Assembly (NCBI GenBank): GCA_016719605.1
Contig: JADJYW010000012.1
Span: 186,001 to 250,000 of the forward strand
DNA length: 64,000 bases
Source of the DNA: Lewinellaceae bacterium
Lineage (GTDB): Bacteria; Bacteroidota; Bacteroidia; Chitinophagales; Saprospiraceae
Reading direction: 5' to 3'
Part shown: piece after piece, positions 35,000 to 43,789 of the stretch
Layout of the letters: every line of letters starts with the position of its first letter
Numbering within the stretch: the stretch's first letter is position 1
Translations under genes and position numbers: made by a program
The notes under the pieces: model-generated
Seen by the model: only the letters and a program-made list of their open reading frames with translations
What the model was told of the DNA's origin: nothing
The model's database searches: none

Positions 35000-35782
35000 T
35001 TACCGCCCTTGAAAATTCGCTTTGCGTTTTTCCACAAATGCACTGGCACCTTCCCGGAAATCTTCCGTGTTGCAGCATTGGCCGAAGGCTTCCACCTCTT
35101 TGGCAAACCCGTCCGTGCCCGGCTCGAAGCAGGCATTGACGCATTCGATAATTTTGGAAATGGCTACGGGCGCCTTTGCACTTGTTTTTTCGATAATTTC
35201 TTTGGCTTTGGCCACTTCTTCGCCGGCAGGCACAACACAGTTGGCTAAACCCAGCCGATGCGCCTCTTCGGCGCCGATCATGTCGGCTGTCATCAGGAGT
35301 TCCAGCGCTTTGCCTTTGCCGATGTACTGGACAAGGCGCTGGGTGCCGCCGTAGCCGGGAATGAGACCGAGGTTGACTTCCGGCTGGCCAAACCGGGCTT
35401 TTTCGCCCGCTACGCGCAAGTGGCAAGCCATGGCCAATTCGCAGCCGCCGCCCAGAGCGAAGCCATTGACGGCTGCCACCACGGGCAGATGGAAGTGTTC
35501 GATGAGGAAAAAGATGTCTTGTCCGCGCCGGGCAAATGCCGCACCTTGCGCCGCATCCAGACCACTGAACTCGGTGATATCCGCACCCGCAACAAAGGCT
35601 TTTTCGCCGGCGCCGGTGAGTACCACCCCCTTCAGACCCGGAATTTTTAATCCCGCTTCGGAGAAGAAGTAGCGCAACTCCAGCATGGTTTGGGAGTTCA
35701 GGGCATTGAGCGCTTTTTCCCGGCTAATGGTGATGACAGCAATGCCGTCGGTGATTTCAATTTTCAGATTTTCGTACTGCAT
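35000..35782 (-). CDS. Enoyl-CoA hydratase/isomerase (crotonase) family protein
   Basis: A 260-residue crotonase. Oxyanion-hole loops AFVAGADITEF and ALGGGCELAMACH and the catalytic-Glu region ARFGQPEVNLGLIPGYGGTQR are all present, as in short-chain enoyl-CoA hydratases that hydrate trans-2-enoyl-CoA in beta-oxidation. Both catalytic Glu residues appear kept. It lies 15 bases after the acyltransferase gene and upstream of the ferredoxin reductase, in a lipid-flavoured operon. Exact chain specificity is unknown. Confidence 0.88.
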   Translation of the reverse strand: MQYENLKIEITDGIAVITISREKALNALNSQTMLELRYFFSEAGLKIPGLKGVVLTGAGEKAFVAGADITEFSGLDAAQGAAFARRGQDIFFLIEHFHLPVVAAVNGFALGGGCELAMACHLRVAGEKARFGQPEVNLGLIPGYGGTQRLVQYIGKGKALELLMTADMIGAEEAHRLGLANCVVPAGEEVAKAKEIIEKTSAKAPVAISKIIECVNACFEPGTDGFAKEVEAFGQCCNTEDFREGASAFVEKRKANFQGR

Positions 35783-35797
35783 GTTGAATTTTTGATG

Positions 35798-37506
35798 TCA
35801 GTCCACTTTTAAAACTTCGATTTCCTCGGATTTCCACTGCACGGCTTTCTCCAGCCCGTAGTTATTGAGGCGGTTGTGATAAAAATAGAGCACCCGGAAA
35901 TTGGAGGAAGTGATGCCCTCGTCCTTGCTGAACCCGAGAGGTTTTTCCCGATGAAATACGCCGAGTTTCTTCACACCGTGGCGCACGACTTCGGGCGCGC
36001 GCAAGTGAATTTCGGGTGCGAGTTTGATTTTTCCCTCGCGTTCCCACTCGTACAGTTTGGCTTGCATTTGTTCTACTACCCCCGCCACGGCATCGAAGGG
36101 AAACAGGTAGTCGTCGGGAGGAAGGCGCAAGATGCCAAAAATATCGAGTTTGGGATTTTGGTGCAGGAGCATTTCAAAGACAGCAAAGGCGATGAGGTGG
36201 CTGCTGAGCACGACATTTTCGACGGCATAGCGCTCCACGATGCGCTCGGCGAGCAGTTTGGTGTATTCGCTCTCGCGCTGGCGGTCTTCGTTCACCTCGT
36301 TGTTGGCGGTGAAGTAGTCGGCGATATTGATTTCGTTACCAAATCGGTCAAAACTGCGCCCGTTGGCGTCCACAAAATTGCCAAGCACGTCTATTGGTTT
36401 GCCGACGCTCAGGGTAATGTCGCTGGTGGTGGAGAAAAAACGCCAGATAAATCGGAGCCAGCTGCGTACGCTGAGGCTGTCGTCGCGCAGGCGCAGGTAG
36501 TGTTCTTTGCCGATGTAGCGCAGGTGCTGCTCAATGAGGAAGGGCGCTTCGATAACAAAGTGGTAACCGATTACCATGGGCACGATAAACACTTTTTTGT
36601 TTTCTCCGCGCCGGCAAAGCGCACGTTGAGCTTCTACGGCGGTACCCATCAGGCCCAATTTCAGGTCGCGCTCCAATTCGCCGGATCGGGCATGGGTGCC
36701 GCCCGGGAAAAACAGGCTGTTCACTCCGCGTTGGATACTGAGGTTGCTCATGGTCTTGAGCGTTTCGAGGTAAATCGCGTTTTTTTGCGCCGATCCACCC
36801 GGTATGCGCCGAGGCGGTTCATAAAATAAGCCGCCGGACCGAAGTTGTACAGGTTGAGGCCTGCGCCGTAGGAAAACGAAGGCAGGCCCATGATCTGGTC
36901 CATGGCATAGCCCACGAGGATGGAGTCGAGGTTGCTGGAGTGTGTGGGTACAATAACAACGGTGCCGTGGTCGAACAGACGGCGCACCGTATCCACATCA
37001 CCCACGACATTGAGGCGTTCGTACAGTTGGCGCCGCCCGCGCCAGAGGCTGGCGAGGCTCTTGTCCACGGCAGCGTTCAGGAGGCGGTTAAAAAGTACCG
37101 TCAAAAAACGCTGGGCGAACCGGAACGTGGAGGATTTAAACGTACCGACAATCTCCTCGGAATAGCGGTGGATAATCCTGCGCAGGATATCCTCGGCTTC
37201 AGTTTGTGCTTCCGAGTCGTTGCGATCCAGCGATTTGGTGATGAGGCGCTTGCTGATCTTGTTCCAGAACGAACGCTCGTTGGGCGGGTCCACTTTCCAG
37301 GGCGATTCCTTGATGCGGATGCGCTCCTGATAAATTGTTTTAACGATAGCGTCCACCATGTCCTGCAATTTTTTCGATTTCAGGCGCTCGAAGGTGGTGT
37401 CTTCAATATCTCGAATAAATGCCGCGCGGTCGTCGCTCAGCCGATGAATCGGCCAGTCTTCCATCTTTTCGATGATGCGCGGGTATATCTGGATGTCTTT
37501 TTTCAC
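35798..37506 (-). CDS. Glycerol-3-phosphate acyltransferase-like protein (frameshifted)
   Basis: Together the two frames make about 570 residues of an acyltransferase of the PlsB/PlsC superfamily. Motif I is VPTHSSNLDSIL (the H-x4-D form becomes H-S-S-N-L-D), then GAYRVDRR (motif II), and, after the break, SLFFPGGTHARSG (motif III) and VPMVIGYHFV (motif IV). The break is at the A7/T7 run 36780-36786: one more base gives RRKKNAIYLETLKTMSNL, the family text. It should acylate glycerol phosphate or lysophosphatidate in membrane-lipid synthesis. It follows engB by 13 bases. Confidence 0.82.
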
Positions 37507-37519
37507 AAACTGCGATGGG

Positions 37520-38122
37520 TTAGGATGGCAGGCTTTTCAGGACTTGCTGAATGTAGTCAAGTATTTCTTCGCGGCCGGTGCTGTATTTGGAGGAGGTAAT
37601 AAAATGCGGCGGAAGGGATTCCCAGGTTTCGCGCATGGCTTCCAGGAATGCCTCGACGTTGTTGTCCAGCACACCTTTCTTTTGTCGGTCGGTTTTGGTA
37701 AACGCCAAAGCGAACGGCACGCCAAATTCGCCAAGGCGGTTGACAAATTCCAGATCAATGGCGGTTGGGGGGACATTGGAGTCAATCAAAACAAAAACAA
37801 GTACCAGAGGCGCCCGCCGGATGAGGTAACCCTCGATCATGGCGGCCAGGGTTTTTTGTTGGCTTTTGGACACTTTGGCGTACCCGTACCCGGGCAAGTC
37901 CACCAGATACCAGCGGTCGTTGATATTGAAGAAATTGAGCAACTGCGTTTTGCCGGGTGTGCCGGACACCTTTGCCAGTCCGTTGCGGGCGGTCAGCATG
38001 TTGATCAGCGAAGACTTACCCACATTGGAGCGGCCAATGAAGGCAAATTCCGGCAGCCCGGTTTTCGGACAATGACTTTCGGCGGTAAAACTCGAAACGA
38101 ACTCGGCTTTTTTTATGTCCAT
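37520..38122 (-). CDS. engB: GTP-binding protein EngB/YsxC
   Basis: A ribosome-assembly GTPase of 200 residues from the ATG at 38122. All G motifs can be read: GRSNVGKSS (G1), GTPGKT (switch I), VDLPGYGYA (G3), FTKTDRQKK (G4) and SS (G5). The longer frame from ATG 38212 adds 30 residues not found in the family and begins only about 14 bases after the -7 element, so it is probably the leader. EngB is usually essential for large-subunit assembly. It begins the operon with the acyltransferase, crotonase and ferredoxin genes. Confidence 0.92.
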   Translation of the reverse strand: MDIKKAEFVSSFTAESHCPKTGLPEFAFIGRSNVGKSSLINMLTARNGLAKVSGTPGKTQLLNFFNINDRWYLVDLPGYGYAKVSKSQQKTLAAMIEGYLIRRAPLVLVFVLIDSNVPPTAIDLEFVNRLGEFGVPFALAFTKTDRQKKGVLDNNVEAFLEAMRETWESLPPHFITSSKYSTGREEILDYIQQVLKSLPS

Positions 38123-38225
38123 CCTGTTGCCCTTGGTTAAGCACATGGCGGCCAAAAGGCCGGCCAATTTGGTTATCCCGTCAAAAAAATCGTTGCGCCC
38201 GGGACCGCGCATGTTCGAAGGGCTG

Positions 38226-38233
38226 CAAAAGTA
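38226..38233 (-). promoter_or_regulatory. -7 element of the engB operon
   Basis: TACTTTTG on the minus strand matches TAnnTTTG exactly, about 104 bases upstream of the preferred engB ATG. The -33 match at 19-bp spacing is poor. Confidence 0.45.
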
Positions 38234-38351
38234 CGCATTTGCTTTTTGTTAAAACCTTCGGCTAAGAAAAGGTTAAACCAGGCCCGGATTTGCGCACTTT
38301 GTACCAGCCGGCGTGTCGTACCGTTTTTCGGCCAACAAAACTTGAACTCGT

Positions 38352-38976
38352 ATGAAAAACATCCTTGTTGCTTCCCTGCTTCTTTTCGCTGCCGCCACGG
38401 CACACGCACAATTTGCTTTTGGTCTGAAAGGCGGCTTTCAAACCCTGCTGAAAAACCCCGATGATATCGTCATCGGCCAACCCGACTACGTCCTTCAGTT
38501 TTGGCGTGCAAGACCTCAAATTCGGTACACAATTCGGCGCCTGGCTTCGTATCGGCGATGCCGTGTTCATTCAGCCGGAACTGCTCTTTAACTCCAACCG
38601 GACCGATTTCAAGGTCGGAGAAACCTCTGCCGGCGAGATCATTCGCACAGAAAAGTACCAAAGCCTGGACCTGCCCGTCCTCGTGGGTTTCTCGGCCGGC
38701 CCGATCCGCCTGTACGGCGGCCCGGTTGGGCACTACTTCCTCAACAGCACCTCCGAACTGACGGATTTCAACGGCTACAAGGCGCGCTGGAAACAGTTTA
38801 CCTGGGGCTGGCAAGCAGGTATGACCATCGGCACCGGCCGTATCTCTGCCGATATTCGCTACGAAGGCAATTTCAACAAGTACGGTGACCATGTCACGTT
38901 CTTCGGCGACCAGTACAATTTTTCCAACTCGCCCTCGCGGCTGATTCTGGCGCTGAATGTGGCGCTGGTAAAGTAA
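38352..38976 (+). CDS. Outer-membrane beta-barrel protein (frameshifted)
   Basis: The ATG at 38352 gives a signal peptide (MKNILVASLLLFAAATAHAQ) and a barrel-like start FAFGLKGGFQ. The frame breaks at 38491-38493; with one C fewer the protein reads DYVFSFGVQDLKFG and continues for about 160 residues with barrel strands (GAWLRIGDAVFIQPELLF, FTWGWQAGMTIG) and the aromatic end LALNVALVK. It is of the small porin-like barrels common in Bacteroidota (PF13568-like, by pattern). Total about 207 residues. Function unknown. Confidence 0.78.
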
Positions 38977-39008
38977 TTGGCCGTTTTATCCAGGATATTT
39001 TTAAAAAA

Positions 39009-39050
39009 AACACCCTCGTTTTTGGCTCTTGCGTCCAAAACGAGGGTGTT
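39009..39050 (+). terminator. Hairpin terminator after the barrel gene
   Basis: AACACCCTCGTTTTTGG pairs with CCAAAACGAGGGTGTT (one bulged T), with a 9-nt loop, 32 bases after the barrel-gene stop. The U tail is short (TGTTTGCG), so efficiency is uncertain. Confidence 0.6.
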
Positions 39051-39101
39051 TGCGTAAAGCCCGGAGCCGTACTTTTACCCGAACTTAACTACGGTATCCC
39101 G

Positions 39102-40361
39102 ATGCGTTTTTTTATTCCACTTTTGCTTTTTCCGTTTGGCACGGCCATGGCCCAGCCCGGCTGCCCCGACCCCCAGGCGATCAATTACGTTCCCGGCGCT
39201 ACCGCAAACGACGGCAGTTGCCTGTACGCCGCCACCAACTATACGCTGACGACCAAAACAATGCTGTCCGGTACAGTCAAGGAAACATCCGGCCTGATGC
39301 TGGCCGACGGGCGACTCTGGACGCACAACGACAGCGGAGACGGCCCGTTTTTGTACCAGGTGGACACTCTGACCAACGCCATTTTGCAAACCGTGACCAT
39401 CGGCGGCGCAACCCATGTAGACTGGGAAGACATGGCTTTTGACGGCGTATATTTTTACATCGGCGATTTTGGAAACAACGCCACAGGCAACCGCACCGAC
39501 CTGAAAATCTATAAGTTTCCGCTGTCGGCTATCCCCTCGGGCAGCGTGGTCACGGTGCCTGCCGCCCAGGTCGGGGTCATCGAATTTGCCTACGAGGATC
39601 AGACAGATTTTTCGCCGCAAACTTCCAACAACACGCGGTTCGACTGCGAGGCCATGGTCTGGCGGAACGACACGCTGCACCTGTTTACCAAGGACTGGAT
39701 CGGGCAGCAAACCGTGCACTATACGCTGCCGGCAACGGCGGGCGCTCACCTTGCACGCAAACGCGAGATACTCCTGGCGGATGGACTCATCACCGGCGCC
39801 GACATGTCGGCCGCAGGCGTGCTGCTCCTGCTGGGGTACCGCACCGACAATGCCGCGCTATTTATGTGGCTGTTGTTTGACCACGCCAACGGGCTGTTTT
39901 TCAACGGCAATAAACGCCGCATCGGCCTGGGCCTTGCGCCGTTTTCGGGACAGGTGGAGGGGCTGTGTTTTCGCGGCAACGGCTCCGGGTATATTTCCAA
40001 CGAGGAATTGACGGTGACCGTGCTCGGCTCGCCGATCACCGTGCCGCCGCGACTTTACGCCTTCGAGGTGGCGCAGTGGCTGCCACCGATTTTTTTACCC
40101 ACCAAAAATGTACATCAGAAAGCACCCCGGTCTTGCCGGGTGTCGCCCAATCCGGTTCGGCCGGGGCAGACGCTTGTCCTTTCGGAACAATTGCCTGCCA
40201 ATATCCGCGTGGAATTGTGGGATGCCGGGGGGCGCTGCGTGTGGCAAGACAGCGGGAATAGCCCGATTTTGTTGCCGCAGATAGCGCCGGGAGGGTATTT
40301 TTTGCGGGTTCAAAACACTCAGGGAGAACAGGTTTGCGCAAGTAGAATCCACCTGCACTAA
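39102..40361 (+). CDS. Secreted T9SS cargo protein, hypothetical
   Basis: A 419-residue protein. The start has a signal peptide ending MAQ, followed by CPDPQAINYVPGATANDGSC, a Cys-bounded segment (CxDPxAxNYxPxA) that recurs in Bacteroidota surface proteins. The middle (about 45-320) has a repeated propeller-like pattern (SGLMLADGRLWTHNDSGDG, WEDMAFDGVYFYIGDFGNN). The C-terminal 75 or so residues are a type A T9SS sorting domain (VSPNPVRPGQ, GGYFLRVQNTQG). Its last stop shares bases with the convergent gene at 40358. Function unknown. Confidence 0.82.
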   Translation: MRFFIPLLLFPFGTAMAQPGCPDPQAINYVPGATANDGSCLYAATNYTLTTKTMLSGTVKETSGLMLADGRLWTHNDSGDGPFLYQVDTLTNAILQTVTIGGATHVDWEDMAFDGVYFYIGDFGNNATGNRTDLKIYKFPLSAIPSGSVVTVPAAQVGVIEFAYEDQTDFSPQTSNNTRFDCEAMVWRNDTLHLFTKDWIGQQTVHYTLPATAGAHLARKREILLADGLITGADMSAAGVLLLLGYRTDNAALFMWLLFDHANGLFFNGNKRRIGLGLAPFSGQVEGLCFRGNGSGYISNEELTVTVLGSPITVPPRLYAFEVAQWLPPIFLPTKNVHQKAPRSCRVSPNPVRPGQTLVLSEQLPANIRVELWDAGGRCVWQDSGNSPILLPQIAPGGYFLRVQNTQGEQVCASRIHLH

Positions 40362-41650
40362 AACAACCGGGACGACACCAAAAAGTAAAAAGCATGGGTC
40401 CGAGTGGACATATCGAGCAGGTTGTAAAACCCGTTTCCGGATTCGTACCGCACTTCTACCCCGAGCCGGTTCCAGCCGAATGCGCCCAAGCCGATGCTCC
40501 ATCCCCGCTCCGAGGAATTATTGCCGACCGAGATGGCTTGTTCGGTGCCAACGGTTTGTGTGGAAAAAAACTTGCGATCCACGATTTTGGTGGCATTGTA
40601 ATGGAATGAAGCCGTTGCTGTGGAAAGGCCGGCCTGGACAAACGGCTGTATTTTTCGGTTGCTCACATGCTGGTACCGCAGAAACGTGCTCCATTTGATG
40701 TACACAAAATCCAGATTGATGTCCACAATCCGGTGTGTTTCCGGGGTTCTTGGCTCGCTGTCAATGGTCTCGCGGAAGGCGTGGGCTTTGCGCAAAATCT
40801 CATTGTACCAGGAAAACCGGCCGAAGTTGCGCGGCGCCCGGACGTTGAAGGCCAAACCGACCGCAGGCTTCTCGGAGGCTTTGTCCCAGGAGGCCAGTGC
40901 GATATCGTATTTCACGTCGCTTTGTACTTGCAGTGATGTGCTGCTCATACCCGCTGTTGCCAGCATTTCAAACTTGAATCGGTCGCGCCGGGAGGTGGTA
41001 AGTACAGAGGCCGTTCCTCGGCAGATGTTGTATTTGGCCACGACGGCCGAAAGGTCGGAACTGGAATAGTTGAGCCGTTTGATCTTGCTGTCCAACTCGG
41101 GGCAGTCGCCGAAATAGTAGAGCAATTGCCCCCGGTACTGTGGTTTGTGCCGGGTTTTCCGGATTCCATTTTCCTCCACTGCATATTTCAGGTTGAGCAA
41201 CTCATCCAACAGGGTGTCCTTTCGGAGAAAAAAATGGTTTTTGTCGTGCTCGTCTTTCAGAAACAACAGGCCGATATCGCCCAGCACCAGGCCGCGGAGA
41301 AAAACCGTATCCGGAAGTCGAAACCGTTCGGGGTTCAGGTCCAGATCGCCTGGCCGGTGCGGGGATTTGTCCACAAGTGTGACGTGCCCGAAATAGTGCT
41401 CGTTCCGAACGCTGAACGCTGCAATATCCAGTGGGGCAAACACTATGACGGCATCGCTGTCCTTTTTTTTGAATCGAATCTGCCGCGGATTGTATTCCCA
41501 GTTTTGGTCGTCAATCCAGCCGGACATGGTGTCGCCCCTGGCGCTGACGACGTAGCCAGGCGTCCAGTTTGACTGTGCGTGTAAAAAAGAAAACCCTCCT
41601 GCTGCCGGCAGCAACAGGAGGGTGATGGTTAATGGAAGTAAGGTGCGCAT
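40358..41650 (-). CDS. Hypothetical outer-membrane-associated protein
   Basis: The ATG at 41650 gives a signal peptide (MRTLLPLT...LHAQ) and about 430 residues. The first half has a pattern I have seen in Bacteroidota surface proteins, GYVVSARGDTMSGWIDDQ. The second half (from about residue 215) is beta-rich with amphipathic strands and ends FYFLVSSRLF, which suggests a C-terminal barrel in the outer membrane. The upstream frame to 41845 encodes a basic His/Arg-rich stretch and is rejected. It lies 14 bases after lpd on the same strand. Function unknown. Confidence 0.75.
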   Translation of the reverse strand: MRTLLPLTITLLLLPAAGGFSFLHAQSNWTPGYVVSARGDTMSGWIDDQNWEYNPRQIRFKKKDSDAVIVFAPLDIAAFSVRNEHYFGHVTLVDKSPHRPGDLDLNPERFRLPDTVFLRGLVLGDIGLLFLKDEHDKNHFFLRKDTLLDELLNLKYAVEENGIRKTRHKPQYRGQLLYYFGDCPELDSKIKRLNYSSSDLSAVVAKYNICRGTASVLTTSRRDRFKFEMLATAGMSSTSLQVQSDVKYDIALASWDKASEKPAVGLAFNVRAPRNFGRFSWYNEILRKAHAFRETIDSEPRTPETHRIVDINLDFVYIKWSTFLRYQHVSNRKIQPFVQAGLSTATASFHYNATKIVDRKFFSTQTVGTEQAISVGNNSSERGWSIGLGAFGWNRLGVEVRYESGNGFYNLLDMSTRTHAFYFLVSSRLF

Positions 41651-41664
41651 TGAAACAGATTTGG

Positions 41665-43065
41665 TTACAGGTGAATCACCTCGCCGTACGCCGCGGCAGT
41701 AGCTTCCATGATCGCTTCGCTCATGGTGGGGTGGGGGTGTATGGCTTTGAGAATTTCGTGGCCGGTGGTTTCGAGTTTTCGGGCGACGACCACCTCGGCG
41801 ATCATTTCGGTGACGTTGGCGCCGATCATGTGCGCGCCGAGCCATTCGCCGTATTTTTTATCAAAAACTACCTTTACGAATCCTTCCGGGTTGCCGCCGG
41901 CTTTGGCTTTGCCGGAGGCGGTGAACGGAAATTTGCCCACCAGTACCTCGTAACCGGCTTCTTTGGCGGCAGCTTCGGTATAGCCCACAGAGGCAATTTC
42001 GGGTGCGCAATAGGTACAGCCGGGGATGTTGTTGTAGTCGATCGTTTCGGGGTGGTGTCCGGCTATTTTTTCCACGCAGGTGATGGCTTCGGCGCTGGCC
42101 ACGTGGGCCAGGGCCTGGGTAGCCAGCACGTCGCCGATGGCGTACACGCCGGGCACATTGGTCTGGTAGTAGTCGTCCACGGTGATGTATCCGCGGTCGG
42201 TAGCGATGCCGAGGTCTTCCAGCCCGATATTTTCGGTGTTGGGCGTCACGCCGGCGGCGCTTAGTACCACGTCGCAAAGGATAGTTTCGGTTTTGCCGTC
42301 CTTTCGGTTTTTCATATTCACCTTGACCTCCTTGCCGGAGGTGTCTACGCTTTCGACAGCCCAGCCGGCGAACACTTTCATGCCTTTTCGGGTGTACAAT
42401 TTGGCCAATTCCTTGGAAATATCGGGGTCTTCACGCGGCACGAGGCCCTGTTCGAGGAATTCGACGATGGATACTTCGGTGCCGAGGGTATGGTAAAAGT
42501 AGCCGAACTCGACCCCGATAGCGCCCGCGCCCACGACGACCATGCGCTTAGGTTGCTGTTCGAGGGACATGGCTTTGCGGTACTCGATGATTTTTTTGCC
42601 GTCAATGGGCAGGTTGGGCAGCTGTTTAGCCCGGCCGCCGGTGGCTACGATGATGGATTTTGCCGTGTACTCGGTCGCCTTGCCCTCCGCGTCTGTGACC
42701 ACTACTTTGGGGCCTTTGGCGAGTTTTCCGGTGCCGGTGATGACGGTGATCTTGTTTTTTTTCATCAAAAACTGCACGCCTTTGCTCATCCCGTCGGCTA
42801 CGCCACGGCTGCGCTTGATCATGGCGTCGAAATCGGCTTCGGCTTTGCCTTCGATTTTGATGCCGTAGTCGCCGGCATGGTTGAGGTATTCAAATACCTG
42901 CGCGCTTTTCAGCAGGGCTTTGGTGGGGATACAGCCCCAGTTGAGGCAGATGCCGCCGAGGCTTTCGCGTTCGATGATGGCGGTGTTGAGGCCGAGTTGG
43001 GAGGCGCGGATGGCAGCCACATAGCCGCCGGGGCCGCTGCCGATAACGATGAGATCGAAGTTCAT
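41665..43065 (-). CDS. lpdA: Dihydrolipoyl dehydrogenase
   Basis: The E3 flavoenzyme of 2-oxoacid dehydrogenase complexes, 466 residues. N-terminal FAD motif DLIVIGSGPGGYVAAIRA, redox disulfide GGICLNWGCIPTKA (two Cys five residues apart), NAD motif VVVGAGAIGVEFGYF, the FAD contact GVYAIGDVL, and the C-terminal His-Glu-like HPHPTMSEAIMEA of the dimer partner are all present. It reoxidises dihydrolipoamide and makes NADH. No other subunit of a dehydrogenase complex is in this window. Confidence 0.95.
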   Translation of the reverse strand: MNFDLIVIGSGPGGYVAAIRASQLGLNTAIIERESLGGICLNWGCIPTKALLKSAQVFEYLNHAGDYGIKIEGKAEADFDAMIKRSRGVADGMSKGVQFLMKKNKITVITGTGKLAKGPKVVVTDAEGKATEYTAKSIIVATGGRAKQLPNLPIDGKKIIEYRKAMSLEQQPKRMVVVGAGAIGVEFGYFYHTLGTEVSIVEFLEQGLVPREDPDISKELAKLYTRKGMKVFAGWAVESVDTSGKEVKVNMKNRKDGKTETILCDVVLSAAGVTPNTENIGLEDLGIATDRGYITVDDYYQTNVPGVYAIGDVLATQALAHVASAEAITCVEKIAGHHPETIDYNNIPGCTYCAPEIASVGYTEAAAKEAGYEVLVGKFPFTASGKAKAGGNPEGFVKVVFDKKYGEWLGAHMIGANVTEMIAEVVVARKLETTGHEILKAIHPHPTMSEAIMEATAAAYGEVIHL

Positions 43066-43106
43066 GTAGTGGGTAGAGTAGTGGTTAATAGCGGGTGAGG
43101 AGGTCG

Positions 43107-43724
43107 TTAAGGTTCGATGGTCAGGCCGGATTCCTGGAGCAGATTGGAGATATTGAATGTAGCGCCGGCGATTACGTCCACGTCGTGTTGCCAGTTGAGC
43201 GTGCGGGGGGGCTGGTCGGGTGAAAAAACCAGGATGCGTTGTTCGAGCGTGAATACCCAGACGACTTTGACCACTCCAAAAGCAAAGTAATCGGCCACTT
43301 TGCGCAAGACATACTCCATTTCCGAGGTGTTTTCCGTTTCGGCATCCACATCAATTTCAATAACGGCATCGGGGGGCAATTGGGTGTAGCGCGGCGAGAG
43401 CGAGAAGTTTTCCCGACGAAAAATGGCGATATCGGCATCTCGACGATGTTTTTTTCCTAACCGAAGGCCTTGCTCTCCGACAGTAACCTCGAATTGATGT
43501 TGAAGCAATTGCTTTAACAAAATAGCGTAAATGCGGCCTTTCAGCCACGCCTGCAAGGAACTATCGCCTATGATATCTTCCTGGTTTTTTGCGCCGCGGA
43601 GTACCTCTTTGTAGCCTTTGTAATAAATCGGGTGCCCGTCCACAATTTCATAGACGAGTGCCTTTTTTAAAGCAGCCAGACGCGAAGGGCGTTTGGTGGA
43701 TTCTGGCGCAGCGGTGGTGATCAT
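43107..43724 (-). CDS. Uma2-family (DUF820) protein
   Basis: A 205-residue protein from ATG 43724. It shows the PD-(D/E)xK-like pattern of the Uma2 family: DADIAIFRRE, then PDAVIEIDVDAETENTSE (the E-I-D-V part of the active site) and KVADYFAFGVVKVVWVF. These are restriction-endonuclease-fold proteins of unknown role that are abundant in cyanobacteria and Bacteroidota. The exact -7 element TACCTTTG begins six bases before the ATG, which would make the message leaderless or nearly so. Confidence 0.8.
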   Translation of the reverse strand: MITTAAPESTKRPSRLAALKKALVYEIVDGHPIYYKGYKEVLRGAKNQEDIIGDSSLQAWLKGRIYAILLKQLLQHQFEVTVGEQGLRLGKKHRRDADIAIFRRENFSLSPRYTQLPPDAVIEIDVDAETENTSEMEYVLRKVADYFAFGVVKVVWVFTLEQRILVFSPDQPPRTLNWQHDVDVIAGATFNISNLLQESGLTIEP

Positions 43725-43729
43725 GGCCA

Positions 43730-43737
43730 CAAAGGTA
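43730..43737 (-). promoter_or_regulatory. -7 element directly before the Uma2 gene
   Basis: TACCTTTG on the minus strand is a full -7 match. Its downstream edge is only five bases from the ATG at 43724. No good -33 match is seen at 19 bp. Confidence 0.35.
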
Positions 43738-43789
43738 TGGGTTTATCTTTTTGATGAGGTTTGTCAAACACAGGACTTGCCTGTAAAAA

